Below are positions 10,301 through 19,100 of a stretch of DNA of 34,612 bases, piece by piece. The position numbers and the translations under genes are program-made. The notes beneath the pieces are model-generated. The model was not told the DNA's origin. It did not search any database and saw only the letters and a program-made list of their open reading frames with translations. Origin of the DNA: Akkermansia muciniphila. Its GTDB lineage: Bacteria; Verrucomicrobiota; Verrucomicrobiia; Limisphaerales; UBA9464. Location of the stretch: positions 1-34,612 of the forward strand of contig CAMAUY010000056.1 of NCBI GenBank assembly GCA_945861565.1. The letters are read 5' to 3'. The first letter of the stretch is position 1. Every line of letters begins with the position of its first letter.

Positions 10301-12616
10301 GGCGGTAAGGAAGCCTTTGATATCGCCGATCGAATCATCGCTCAACTCGACGGCGCCGAGGTCATCGGCCGTCTCAACTTCCGCGTCTTCCCGCTCAAAA
10401 AAGCGACCGCTGCAAAGCTGCAATCGACCTTGCAACCCATCTTCGCCAACCGCCCGCCCAAGGTGAAGGGCGAACCGGTGGAACCCATCACACTCGTCGC
10501 CGATCGCTGGGTCAATGCCCTCCTCGTCGGTGCATCGGTCGACGACATGCCGACCGTCGCCTCGCTAATTGAACAACTGGACAGTGAACCCGGCGACACC
10601 GGCGTCGCCATTCACGTGTTCCCGCTCGCCAAGGCCGACGCGCGACGCGTCGCCCAGACCGTGCAAAGTCTTTTCCGCGATTCAACTCTGAATCAGACCT
10701 CTTCCGTTTCCGTCTCCGCCGACGAACGGATTAACGCCATTGTCGTCTCGTGCGGGGAAACGGATGCGAAACGAATTGAAGATCTGGTCCGCAAGCTCGA
10801 CACCGAACAGGTGTCCCGCGTCAGCGAAATCCGCGTGTTCCCTCTCACCTACGCCCGCGCCGAATCGCTCTCCACCATTCTCAATACCGCTCTCAACACC
10901 AAGCCCCCCGCCTTGACCGAGCAAAGCCCGAATGCCCAGTCGGTCCTGCAATTCATCAGTCATCTCCCCGGCGGTCGGGAACTCGTCAGCGCTGCGCTCA
11001 AAGAGGCCGTGCTCATCACACCCGAGGCCCGGATGAATTCACTCATCGTTTCGGGTCCCGTCGATTACATGGGCCTCATCGAACAGATCATCAGCCGACT
11101 CGACGCCAGTTCGCCGCAGAAGGCCAAAATAAAGGTCTTCACCCTGGTGAATGCGGATGCGCGTCAAATGGCGGAATTGCTCACTCAGCTCTTCAAGATG
11201 TCCTCGACCACTTCCCCTGGCTCGCTCCGATCGGTGCAATATACCCTCGTTCGTCCCGCCCTCGACGCCGCCGGCCTGACCGTCGAAGAATCCATGGCGT
11301 CCGCCACCCTCGGTACCGCCGAGCAAAATGCCCTCACCGTGACCATCGATCCCCGCACCAATAGCCTGCTCGTCGGTGGTACCGATCATTACGTCGAGCT
11401 CGTCTCCCAGATCATCGAATCCCTCGACGCCAGCCCGGCGAACGAACGAAAAAGCGAGGTCATTCGCCTCAAGAACTCTCAAGCGACCGAAGTCGCCACC
11501 GCGATCCGTACCTTCCTGGACCAAGAACGTATGCGTATCACCCAGGTGCTCGGCACCGCAGCGATCGGCACCACCCAACGACTGCTCGAACACGAAATTG
11601 CCGTCGTCGCCGAACAGAATAGCAACACACTGCTCGTCTCGGCCAATCCCCGGTACTTCGAACAAATTCGCACCCTGATCGATGAACTCGATCGGGCGCA
11701 GCCGCAGGTTCAAATCCAGGTCCTCCTCGCCGAAGTCACCCTCGATGCTCTCACCGATCTGGGTATTGAATGGACTCAAACTGGAAAAAGTGGAGACGTA
11801 ACCTTCCAAAACGGAACGGATTTCGGCGTCGCCCAGCAGCTCCGGGCCGCGGGCGGCTACTCAACAGCCATCGCGGGCTCCGATTTCACCTTTCTCTTGC
11901 GCGCCCTCAAGGATGAGGGGCGCCTCGAAGTTCTGAGCCGACCTCAAATCGTCACCTCCGACAACAAACTCGCCTGTATCAACATCGGGCAGCGCGTGCC
12001 GCTGATCACCGACAGCCGTGTCACCCAGCAGGGGGATACCGTCAACTCGTTTCGCTACGAAGATGTCGGGGTCAACCTTTCCGTCACCCCTAAGATTAGC
12101 CCGGATGGTTTCGTCAAAATGGAAATCGGAACCACCAACTCCTCCATCAGCAGCTCAACCGTCGAAATTAATGAGTATGCCACGGTCCCCATCATTAATC
12201 AGCGCAAAGCCAACACCACGGTCAGCGTCCAAAGCGGACAGACCGTTATCATCGGAGGCCTCATCGCCACCGTCGACGACCGTCGGGTCAAGAAAATGCC
12301 TCTGCTCGGAAGCATCCCCTACCTCGGAGCCCTGTTTCGCAGCACTCACACGATCCGCGATCGCAAGGAATTGCTCATCCTGTTGACTCCTCAGATCCTC
12401 ACTCAGACTTCTGCCGCAGCGCCTCTCATCCGCACCCTCGATGATTTCACCCGCGAACAACTGGATAAGTCCCAAATCAAGGACGAAATAAAGCGGGACA
12501 AGCTCCAGAGAAAAATTCTCGACCCCTTGTTCCCAAACTCCGACAAGACCCCGCCTCAACCCGCCGACCCCGACAAGAATCGGCAACCTCTCGGTCGCGA
12601 CGGAGTCGGGATCTAA
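1367..12616 (+). CDS. Giant secretin: signal peptide, N0 domain, 40 N-type domains, C-terminal secretin barrel
   Basis: The product is 3749 residues (about 400 kDa), where GspD/PilQ-type secretins usually have 600-800. Residues 1-24 are a signal peptide ending IHA. An Ala/Thr/Val/Pro-rich linker follows to 81, with an N0/STN-like domain at about 82-165 (RIRFQFDGIPYSDVLERFAQ). Residues 183-3449 are 40 successive N1/KH-like secretin_N units averaging 82 residues, most ending in a version of D-x-R-x-N-x-L-I-V-x-G followed by a helix ending in LD. The secretin barrel domain is about 3450-3680, with RPQIVTSDN, the SVQSGQTVIIGGLI segment and MPLLGSIPYLGALFRS all intact. A charged, Pro-rich tail ends at 3749. 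ATG 1367 is chosen because the signal peptide starts there. Secretins form homo-oligomeric outer-membrane channels; the substrate of this one is unknown. No other secretion-system genes lie nearby, and a lipoprotein gene follows 167 bp downstream. It is an uninterrupted ORF, so not a decaying gene. Confidence 0.95.
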   Translation: MSKLLNHFVWIAWVASVAASQIHAEETNRSLPTAPTREAAATATVATVATVAPVVTPTAGATNSAQSTQPPVPAPAATPPNRIRFQFDGIPYSDVLERFAQMANKPLIAATNVAGTLTYNDPNAYSYEEALDSLNLILSMKGLAIVESEHTLRLVPFKELPSLPHRILRGTDSTGDVRPGEVITVVLEVNNLDAKEVADSVTPMLSSAGSAAPLSRGRGLIITDRLTNIQRIRSLLRSIDIAAVAERQMKTYTLMHASGGIVADLLNRTFGVATAPKRTQYNPTSKVLDVLPPDPNEYITAVYDDASRTLVLFGPSERLSLAEDLINRFEQKEGSASDVRIYYPQSLKAEELAAIIRQAVPGIAAEKEPAGSAATKARVIIDSTQNRLIVAAPTSAQLEEIELLVNRVDKPVHGSGSTATGLIPIRSQTIQLTRIFRPRTTDATNVAHIVTQALTRRQPNGRVITSASVSHDVGSQSVVVSGSPEDIQIASDIVSQLETGTTHPNPLQTRFLDVGTPAEARRLQPLVDQLYRNQVSDGGIGVVAHAKILADTESGRLIVTASEEHLTRIETLVKQLRADKRLTQERHLRILALKNARVDSAVQNLQNLLKEAMTARQFLGVPNPSILPDAPNNRLLVTATDEQLDVVERLLGVIDVAPAATSVREFKGIELFGRTAAEFAPIIQQLYAEQLRGQPEPSGGPASVFPEPRNNRLMVSGTAGEIARIESIVRQLDATDRKAPKEETRVLRLQAATATELVGLIEKSLNARQVQVRVLVDARSNSLIVTGDTSAVEAAAQLVQQLDTQSGLSPREIRILELKTADAATLSPMVSGLFADQIKAQRGAEYISPTKLVPDIAGNRIIVTGIRTEIDQIASLVERLDTVPDQAPGARVFKLNLADAITLGPVVSNALIRFGPQGQAIRRVTVSADEKSNSLVVSGSRTDLQDAESVIEKLDGTAASNERVLRIFEVKSDADALAALAMRVFAAQNPGRNPASLLNLTPDPGSHRIIALAPAFVIAQLEIVLRSLDEAPDQAARELHPVELKNAAASEVLPKLSRIYADQSQGKTLKPATIQADASGSRLLVFGTKEQAETIRQIAQTLESESRPARITRVFDVGRLSEAQRLLPLAQQLYKDQLGTDPQAGPPDAQMVSDGRTGRIIVSARTNQLASLDDIFSRLQESAPTNTVRETRTLEVGTASDVQRLLPLVQKLYQEQWKDRGESDPADTQILPDPAGGRFLVTGKPSHLASIESILHQLGATPARSGARETRIFDLSTASAVDLAVTVRTLYLEEAKSRFGAATPDTLITPDTGGNRLIVVGDARELAVVGDLIQKLDKVGTQSASARVFKLKSADPDKVMEILATALVRFDAYGRPQKRVSVVADSKTRTIIATGDPKELQSASVIIEQLDSSLGTSSVARETRIFDLATASAVDLAVTVRTLYLEEAKSRFGATPPDTLITPDTGGNRLIAVGDARELAVVGDLIQKLDKVGTQSASARVFKLKSADPDKVMEILATALVRFDAYGRPQKRVSVVADSKTRTLIATGDPKELQSASVIIEQLDSSLGTSSGRSMRVVQVQNRKATELAARVRRVFQDQIRNQPELGTSEALILEDAPSNQLILAGTEKQLLAIEEIVTLLQRGSDDSGRELRVVPVENASAAAVASLLSQIFAKQVASSDPTDRLLLSVGADDHRLVIEAPTNSWSKILPLVQTLDQSDTAGDSIVRAVHVTRGRAEDLAEAVSKSMTSRNAPLKTKRVTVTPVSGANSLLINGASDGVQEVLKWIQELESSHGGSDEIEVRIFKLENGTAREVSAVLQQLLQTVNRARARNAERTVPSSVSVDDRSNSLIISGSQVHFKIIEKVLPTLDRLPERSDREVQFVWLRKARAYDVVSKLEAVFTNRGEGERPVIEADSLNNSLTIIARRTDLAQIQDLINRLDEQSKDSSIQVRLRPLERVAAEQMAKMLQNLYPQMSRGQLRIVDQLPPMKPDSNPTNNPPTHPPGTAAPQETSSPDVVIAIDKNANALVLSGPAQELDNIDRIISDLAANFYGNEAEFRLYPIRDADPVIVARTLMELLKPEPAAPPAQPGQPQRVVNSQPRITVVAEPRTRTVIARGRPTDFAFLESLIRQLDAAGVASQLEFRIVPLTNAPPEKVLPLVQQMVTQLNLSRPGEPLTVATDSRSRGLLVVARGNVLAQVEKMILSMDQPTPNAEMQVQLVDLKLANATQLATLLQNMVKPSAAGELTASARELQEQIRRLKIRSDDGREVLLDLAHPIKIAADPASVQGGGNRLILTSTPDNLKALKAVIAVMDSAPLAEGVFIKFVKLQHADASAVAQTLGTIFAQGRALGASPNTPNARPEGETGKGLAGPLNVTPDPRANTLVLSGRAETLELAARLINDLDRPVDPLITELKLFRLKHASATRLLPVLQAVFAEGPPVPGAEGLNAQVTRLRTQRTPKTPKTTEAAKNRAALVLQADDLSNILIVSARTDTLPLIEDVIEQLDIPSASGLESVRVYPLNHSDPATLQKILSDLYTGQKGNTLRNEDRPVITIDSRTGALVVAGNGKSFAMIEGLLQQLDQKLPFNLRDIRIIPLENADANVVGPTLQKLMDARLTQRASLNQGQADMLKVIILTDPRSNSLLVGGSKDGFETVESLARQLDHAGPALSGRIRLVPLQFADVRIIAGTLTTLFEQRYAAARNSDIQRNRPVILADPRSNSLLITANQEDNGAIDDLLRKLDTKMDNAGLLLTVVPLKHNDAARVAAQVESLFIARLKAQTLPGQSPSPSEQIKIEPDSLNNSLIVSSSKENLELIRGLLEKIDVEPQIAGGLLQLFTLEFADAQRVATLLRSLVNQGLYRPGQFSGAAKGTAPRDALAVSVDSRSNTLIISASPENLVLLKEIIKRLDHRDLAGSGDVRLYPLKNAKAGTLATTLEQFFRAKRTADSVAVNSNERTLPVSVIADERMNTLLVTGGKEAFDIADRIIAQLDGAEVIGRLNFRVFPLKKATAAKLQSTLQPIFANRPPKVKGEPVEPITLVADRWVNALLVGASVDDMPTVASLIEQLDSEPGDTGVAIHVFPLAKADARRVAQTVQSLFRDSTLNQTSSVSVSADERINAIVVSCGETDAKRIEDLVRKLDTEQVSRVSEIRVFPLTYARAESLSTILNTALNTKPPALTEQSPNAQSVLQFISHLPGGRELVSAALKEAVLITPEARMNSLIVSGPVDYMGLIEQIISRLDASSPQKAKIKVFTLVNADARQMAELLTQLFKMSSTTSPGSLRSVQYTLVRPALDAAGLTVEESMASATLGTAEQNALTVTIDPRTNSLLVGGTDHYVELVSQIIESLDASPANERKSEVIRLKNSQATEVATAIRTFLDQERMRITQVLGTAAIGTTQRLLEHEIAVVAEQNSNTLLVSANPRYFEQIRTLIDELDRAQPQVQIQVLLAEVTLDALTDLGIEWTQTGKSGDVTFQNGTDFGVAQQLRAAGGYSTAIAGSDFTFLLRALKDEGRLEVLSRPQIVTSDNKLACINIGQRVPLITDSRVTQQGDTVNSFRYEDVGVNLSVTPKISPDGFVKMEIGTTNSSISSSTVEINEYATVPIINQRKANTTVSVQSGQTVIIGGLIATVDDRRVKKMPLLGSIPYLGALFRSTHTIRDRKELLILLTPQILTQTSAAAPLIRTLDDFTREQLDKSQIKDEIKRDKLQRKILDPLFPNSDKTPPQPADPDKNRQPLGRDGVGI
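1492..1518 (+). repeat. Three tandem copies of a 9-bp unit in the secretin linker
   Basis: The unit GGCGACGGT occurs three times without a break (1492-1500, 1501-1509, 1510-1518) and encodes the Ala-Thr-Val run between the signal peptide and N0 domain. The period is a multiple of three, so gain or loss of a copy would change linker length without shifting the frame. Confidence 0.85.
1913..11713 (+). repeat. Protein-level array of 40 secretin N-type domains
   Basis: Hand segmentation gives units starting at residues 183, 250, 337, 432, 507, 587, 663, 743, 812, 890, 963, 1037, 1110, 1188, 1267, 1346, 1420, 1499, 1573, 1650, 1726, 1799, 1878, 1949, 2057, 2142, 2216, 2324, 2415, 2516, 2592, 2675, 2754, 2836, 2922, 3002, 3080, 3152, 3253 and 3361. 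Lengths are 67-108 residues. Units 24, 25, 27, 28, 29, 38 and 39 are longer because of loop insertions, Pro-rich in units 24 and 25. Unit 40 leads straight into the barrel, as N3 does in GspD. Two sub-types are visible. One has LYxxQ after the first helix (for example units 5, 7, 13, 14, 15, 17). The other is shorter, beginning ARVFKL with a basic RV-x-V strand (10, 16, 18, and more distantly 4 and 21). Unit edges are approximate by a few residues. Confidence 0.85.
5165..6082 (+). repeat. 459-bp tandem duplication (two N-domains per copy) within the giant secretin gene
   Basis: Copy 1 is 5165-5623 (residues 1267-1419, units 15-16) and copy 2 is 5624-6082 (residues 1420-1572, units 17-18). By hand comparison they differ at about 39 of 459 bases but at only 6 of 153 residues, and most differences are silent third-base changes. 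The repeat unit is therefore a pair of domains, and the protein sequence has been held constant since the duplication. Confidence 0.93.
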
Positions 12617-12783
12617 CTCGAGGTCAGCGAGCAATTCACCCCGCATTCGCCGATGTGATGGCATTCATTCCCGCATTTCTGACGATTTTAACATCTCAAC
12701 CCGACGGCTCTCGGCGTCCACCTGCGAGATCGGCGGATGCGGCGTCACGGGGGCTAGGTTCACCCCGAGCGTTTCTGCTTCAG

Positions 12784-13314
12784 ATGGGTAGCGCCAGCCG
12801 CCGGGGACTGGTCTGGATTGGACTGGCGGCCGTGCTTGCGGTCGGCTGCGGGAGTCCAAGCCGGCGTCCCACGGCGGCTTCGGCAGTCGGTGCAAAATCT
12901 CGCGCTGACGGACTGCACTTGTTTGGTGTGCCGACAGCCTTGAATCTGGATGGTGTTCCCGGCCCGGATGGTTTTGCGGTTCGCGTCTTCTATAGCCTGA
13001 GCACCCGTGCACGCGGAATTCCGATCAATAATGGAACACTGGAAATCCTCATGTTCGACGGCGCTCGAGGCGACGGTTTCGTCGGCGGCACGGCGGCGGC
13101 CCCTGCAGCGCCGCTCCGTGTTTGGCCTTTCACCGCGGTAGCCCTGAAAGAATTCTCAACGCAGACCTCCCTCGGCATTGGCTACCAATTAGTCCTCCGC
13201 TGGGGCGAGAACCGTCCAACGAAGGAGCACTTCACCGTTGTTGCCCGATACCGACCACCGAAGGGCCCGGTCCTGCTCTCCGCGCCCAGCGGTATTTCCA
13301 CCGGAGTTGAATAG
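12784..13314 (+). CDS. Putative lipoprotein downstream of the giant secretin
   Basis: The 176-residue product starts MGSASRRGLVWIGLAAVLAV and then GCGS: a short basic n-region, a hydrophobic core and a lipobox (LAVG-C). That is why I chose ATG 12784 over the in-frame start at 12655, which would bury the signal. The mature part is soluble, with a likely beta-rich segment (GFAVRVFYSLSTRARGIPIN, then GTLEILMFDG) and a C-terminal half that ends STGVE. I do not recognise the family. It lies 167 bp after the secretin on the same strand, so it may be co-transcribed. Small outer-membrane lipoproteins act as pilotins for many secretins, but nothing in this sequence proves such a role. No strong Shine-Dalgarno sequence is visible. 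Confidence 0.75.
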   Translation: MGSASRRGLVWIGLAAVLAVGCGSPSRRPTAASAVGAKSRADGLHLFGVPTALNLDGVPGPDGFAVRVFYSLSTRARGIPINNGTLEILMFDGARGDGFVGGTAAAPAAPLRVWPFTAVALKEFSTQTSLGIGYQLVLRWGENRPTKEHFTVVARYRPPKGPVLLSAPSGISTGVE

Positions 13315-13850
13315 AGCAATCGAATCGAAGTGTGAGCCTTCACGAGTTCTGGAATCAACCCCATGACTCCTCCAAACGGGTCGATGCCTTGTTCGGCCTC
13401 TCCTCGATCGGAACCACGGGGTAGGATTCGCACGCGGAGCCGCGAAGCCGCGAAGCAAAGCAAAGCAGGCTCGGCCGACAATTGCCCTGCCCTACGTAAA
13501 TTCCTCGGTATGCCGGCTGCAAGCCGGCGCTCCGGGCAGCTCCGATCACCCCATTCTGTTCTGCTCAAGGCTGATCAGCTCCTCCTGACGCACTCGTTTG
13601 CTTCTGTCGTCACTCCGAAACCATCGGCACCGGCAATTAAGCAATTAACTCCCGACGAGAAAGACCCTTGACAATCCACCGAAACGAAGTCTTGTGCGAT
13701 CTATCCTCAAAGGAATTCCAGAGCCCGATGGACCCCCAATGAACCCAAGATCGAGCACGGTGAAGGTTTCATTTCGTTCAAGGCCCAAGCACAGAAATGG
13801 CACTGGAATTGGCTTCCGTCTTACTGACTCCACTTAATGCGCAGATTCCG
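13315..13850. other. 536-bp intergenic region with a REP-like hairpin
   Basis: I see no convincing gene here. It holds a run of short repeats (GCCGCGAAG twice, then AAGCA-type repeats, about 13440-13470) and a perfect hairpin at 13512-13528. A consensus -35 hexamer TTGACA sits at 13668-13673, but no acceptable -10 follows at 16-18 bp. The remainder is featureless leader before the secreted-protein gene. Confidence 0.6.
13512..13528. repeat. REP-like stem-loop
   Basis: GCCGGCT-GCA-AGCCGGC is a perfect 7-bp stem with a 3-base loop. It lies between genes next to other short GC-rich repeats, and its 3-nt loop resembles the hairpins at 33416-33438 and 33502-33520. No T-run follows on either strand, so it is more likely an interspersed repeat than a terminator. 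Confidence 0.6.
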
Positions 13851-14609
13851 ATGAAAGCATTCATACTCTTCCTAGTCCTGGTAGACGCCGCTCTTGCGCT
13901 CCGAGCGGGGCCGACTACGAACTATTTCCTTGTCGGGGAATTTCTTCTTTTCAGTTCTAACATAGGAACAGATGGAAGAGATCCAAGAGATTATCCGAAG
14001 CCCAAATTGAGCTTTATTGTCCCGGTTGTAGATCTCGCTCACCTCGACGTTGCCCGTAGAGATGTCGCGTTTCGGGCTCGTGAGATCCCGGTACAGAATC
14101 GAGATGTATCGTTCTTCGTCCTTAAAGCCGTTGGGACGCCCGACGGGTTGAACCGCAATTATGATGTGCCCGGTTTTCCTGCATGGGGTTGGCATGCCAC
14201 CCAAATGATCACCGCCGGGTTCGGCAGCGGTGTGCTTACCGGTATCGGTACCTACCCGTTCGTAGAGCATCTGGAATGCAACGCGCGGGGGACATGTCCT
14301 GGCTTATTTGGAGGAATTTTCGACGTGGATTGGTTTTCGGTGTACCGTTACGCATTCATTCAGGAATTGGGGCCTCATCCACTTTTCGTCCGATATCGGC
14401 TCGAGGAGGATACCATCCACCGAATCCGTCTGGACTGGAATGTGCCGCCGGGCGGAACGGACTGGGGCTACACGGTTGAGATGCAGGCGGGAGCAACGGG
14501 GGCTGACTGGATTCCGATCCCCGGGATTACATGGCCCACGACAAACACCTTTTTCACCCTTCCCCTCACCAACAACGCTCCCATGCTGCGGGTGGTTGCC
14601 CGAGACTAA
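13851..14609 (+). CDS. Secreted protein of unknown function
   Basis: The product has 252 residues. MKAFILFLVLVDAALALRAG is a clear Sec signal peptide, and for this reason I chose ATG 13851 rather than the in-frame ATG 54 bp upstream. The mature protein has no membrane helix. It contains one Cys pair in a glycine-rich segment (ECNARGTCPG) that could form a disulphide in the periplasm. Its C-terminus (YTVEMQAGATGADWIPIPG, then a Thr/Phe-rich strand and MLRVVARD) resembles the beta-sandwich ends of many secreted Verrucomicrobia proteins. I cannot name the family. It converges with the DUF1552 gene, with 145 bp between them. Confidence 0.7.
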   Translation: MKAFILFLVLVDAALALRAGPTTNYFLVGEFLLFSSNIGTDGRDPRDYPKPKLSFIVPVVDLAHLDVARRDVAFRAREIPVQNRDVSFFVLKAVGTPDGLNRNYDVPGFPAWGWHATQMITAGFGSGVLTGIGTYPFVEHLECNARGTCPGLFGGIFDVDWFSVYRYAFIQELGPHPLFVRYRLEEDTIHRIRLDWNVPPGGTDWGYTVEMQAGATGADWIPIPGITWPTTNTFFTLPLTNNAPMLRVVARD

Positions 14610-14754
14610 TCTCCAACACCTTCGGGATGGGTCCCGCACGGAAGCGTACCCCGTCGGCGGATTTGCAATGCCTGCTCTCTTCGCGGCATCACGACTACGC
14701 CCGAGTATTTGAGTTCGTAGAAGTCCAAATCAACTGGCTGAAATGCCCGCGACA

Positions 14755-16095
<1,341 letters not shown>

Positions 16096-16169
16096 AGGAA
16101 TTTTCCGGTAACGGTGATTCTACTCCAGAGAACGGTGAAATGTCTCAGGTCGTCATCGCCTAGCCAATT

Positions 16170-19100
16170 CTATTTTTCGAGGAACAACGGACTCCTGACC
16201 ACGAACCGGACCATGTCCTGCAGTCGGTAACCGTCCGCCTTTAGCTTGGTGCCATTTTGTTTTAGGAAGTCGTTCTCGTGATACGAGAGACTGCGGCCGG
16301 TCGCGTAGGTCGCCAAATGCTTGAGAAAACTGAAAGCCACCTGATCCATGCGGTCATGCGCGAGATAACGCTTCAAGTCGTTGAACCCCCTCACTTCCGT
16401 CTTATCCGGCAGGGTCGATCGGGCGTCCACCTCCTGCGACTTCAGCCGTCCGCCCGCATCGAACTCCTCAAACGGGATGCCCCACGGATCGATTTTCGAG
16501 TGGCACCCGGCGCAACCCGGTTGATTGCGGTGTCGTTCGAGCCGCTGCCGAAGCGGAAGTTCCCGAGTGTCCTCCTTAAGCGCAGGCACATTGGGTGGAG
16601 GATCGTCGGGTGGCTCGGCGATGATGCGGCGAGCCAGCCAGGCTCCGCGCTTGACCGGGTTCGATTCCCGGCCATCCGAGAGTCCGGCCATGATGGCTGC
16701 TTGCGTGAGCACGCCGCCCAACTCCCTCCGACCGTGCGTGAGTGGAACAAATTGGAAGCCGCTCTCGGTCTGGTCGCCCAAATCGTAGTAGGCAGCAACG
16801 ACTTCGTTCGCCATCACAAAATCGGACTCGATGAGATTGCGCACCGAGCGGTTGTTACGGACCAGGTATTGCAGAAACTGGGCCGGCTCCTGCCGCAATT
16901 GGTGTCGCGTGTCGCGGGTGAGTTTGGGAAATCGGGTGCGGTCGGGTTCGAGAACCGTAAACTTGTCGAGGGCAAGCCAGTGGGCCGCGAACTCGCCCAT
17001 GAACAACGAGAAACGCGGATCGTCGATCATCCGTCCGACTTCGGCATCCAATTGACCGCGGAGCGTGCCGGTCGCGGCCCGCCTCAACAAAGTGCCGTCA
17101 GGAGGCCCGTTCCAAAGAAAATAGGACAACTTGGAAGCCAGTTCATAGTCATCGAGCGGTTCGGGCTCCGGCGTACCACTGTTTTCAATCAAGAACAAAA
17201 ACTGCGGCGAGGTAAGCACAACCTGAAGGGCGTCCGTCACGGCTTCCTCAAAGTTGGCCACGGCTTGGTAGGATTTGCTGAACACGCCCATCAAGCCCGC
17301 TTCCTCCGCCGCGGTGGCAGGGCGCCGGTACGCGCGGGCCGCAAACCGGCGCAGAATTTCCCGCGCATACGCTGGCAAATCATCCTGGCGGTCAAAATCG
17401 ATGAAAATGTTCCGATGCGACTCCGGCGGCCATGATTCGTAGTAGGGACCTTCAAACTCCACGGAGCGGATCAGCAGCCGGGGCACATCGCGACCATCGG
17501 TGTACTCGCTGCGCACGCCGATTTCCCGAACGCCCGCGAGGTAATTGACGTTGTCCTTTTCAACCTCCGGACTGGGAAAGTTCCGGATCGCGCCTTCAAA
17601 CACAAAGCGGCCAGGACTTAGGTTCGAAACGGTCTGCGCTCCGCCGACTTGAGCAAACGTACTACCACAATCCCGACGCAGCCCCAAATGCACGCCGAGC
17701 CGCGGCAATCGCTGCTCAAACACGCCAAAGCGCCGCGCAACTTCATGGTCCGGCGCAAGCGGATTGAAGACAATCCGATCCAGGCTCGTCGCGCCGGCGT
17801 AGGTCGCGCTGACCGACAGCGGCCCAGACGGGAGCCTTACCGCCAGAAATGCGGGCTGTGCCAATGCGCCCGAGAATTGCCGGCCCCCCAAAGAAAGGAT
17901 CAGTTCTTTCGGTCCCTCCCGCGGTGGAGGGGAAACAAAACGACGTCCGGGTGCCAGCAAAGCCTGAATCTCCGATTCATCCAAGGCTCGGCGATGGATT
18001 CGCACTTCATCGAGTTCCCCCAGAAAGGACTTGGCATCCTGAACGCAGCCAAGCTGGAGGTCCGCTTGAGGGTTCTCCAGGTTTGCCGGTCCAATCGTCC
18101 CTCTCGCGACCGGATAGCCATTGATATAGAGCCGCGTGCCGGCGCTTCCGCGCCGGACAACCGCTGCCACGTGCTGCCATGTGTTCGTGAGAATTACACC
18201 CCGCGGCGAAGAAACGGTTCCGTTCGATAGATTGTCCGGTCCTGCGGTTCCGAGCCGCAGGACGCCATGGCTGTCGGGCATGTCCAGATACCAACCAGAA
18301 GACCCGCCATATTTTCCCAGACCAACAATGCCTCCCTTGCGGAGTTGCCGAGGATGTATCCAGGCCGTCACCGTGAAATCGCCGCGGCCGATATTCGTGA
18401 CTTCACCGCGAGGGACGACCCACGAATCGCCATCACGCTCGAGTGTCAGCGCTCGGCCAAACGGGGAGTCAACCAGCCGCGCATTTCCCACCGGACCCCC
18501 GGCGAGTTCCCGGCCCTCGGCCGTCCCCGCCCCATTCCCATCCCACAGCCACGATCCGACCAGACCGTCGACCAGGCGGGACGCGTCGGCGGGGATCGTC
18601 ACGTCATCACGGTTTAGGGTGTAGACATCCACCCGGTAGACACCCTCCCGGTCGATCGTCACGGTTCCAGGAGTTTCCGGATCCGGGCAAACAACCCCTC
18701 GCGCCCTCTCGGGTGACGGCGAAGAATCGCGCGAGCCAAGCAACAGACCATCGTCATACTTCGCCGCCGTGACCGTGACACGAAAGCGGCCGTACTCGGG
18801 CAGTTCGCGCAAGGAAATCTTGAAGTTTGCCTTGGGTCCATAAGTACTTTCGACCTCGAACTGCTCGGCACTTGGAATGGCAGGTCGCACCAATAACCCC
18901 TGGGGAACCATACTGTAGGCCTGCCCCTTGGGGTACCCCTGACTGCCGCGCATACAGGCAAAAACTGCGTGATAAATGCTGTCGTACTCTCGCCAACCAC
19001 GCACCGTATCGTTTCCCTCATACCCTTCGATAAATCGGTACTTCGTTCGCATGACGAACGGTTCGAAGTCGAGCGGCTTGATCGGCCTGAGCTGGTTCAC

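Noticed and set aside
1367..12616. Reading the repetitive region as a CRISPR array or an assembly chimera
   Set aside because: The repeats are degenerate at DNA level, in frame over 11 kb, and each encodes a folded-domain pattern. There is no identical short repeat with unique spacers. Assembly error at the 459-bp duplication remains possible, but the copies differ at about 39 sites.
13668..13673. TTGACA as a promoter -35
   Set aside because: No acceptable -10 hexamer at 16-18 bp, and the next gene start is over 170 bp away.
16656..16670. CGGGTTCGATTCCCG, resembling a tRNA T-arm
   Set aside because: It is inside the DUF1588-region coding sequence, and no acceptor, D or anticodon arm surrounds it.
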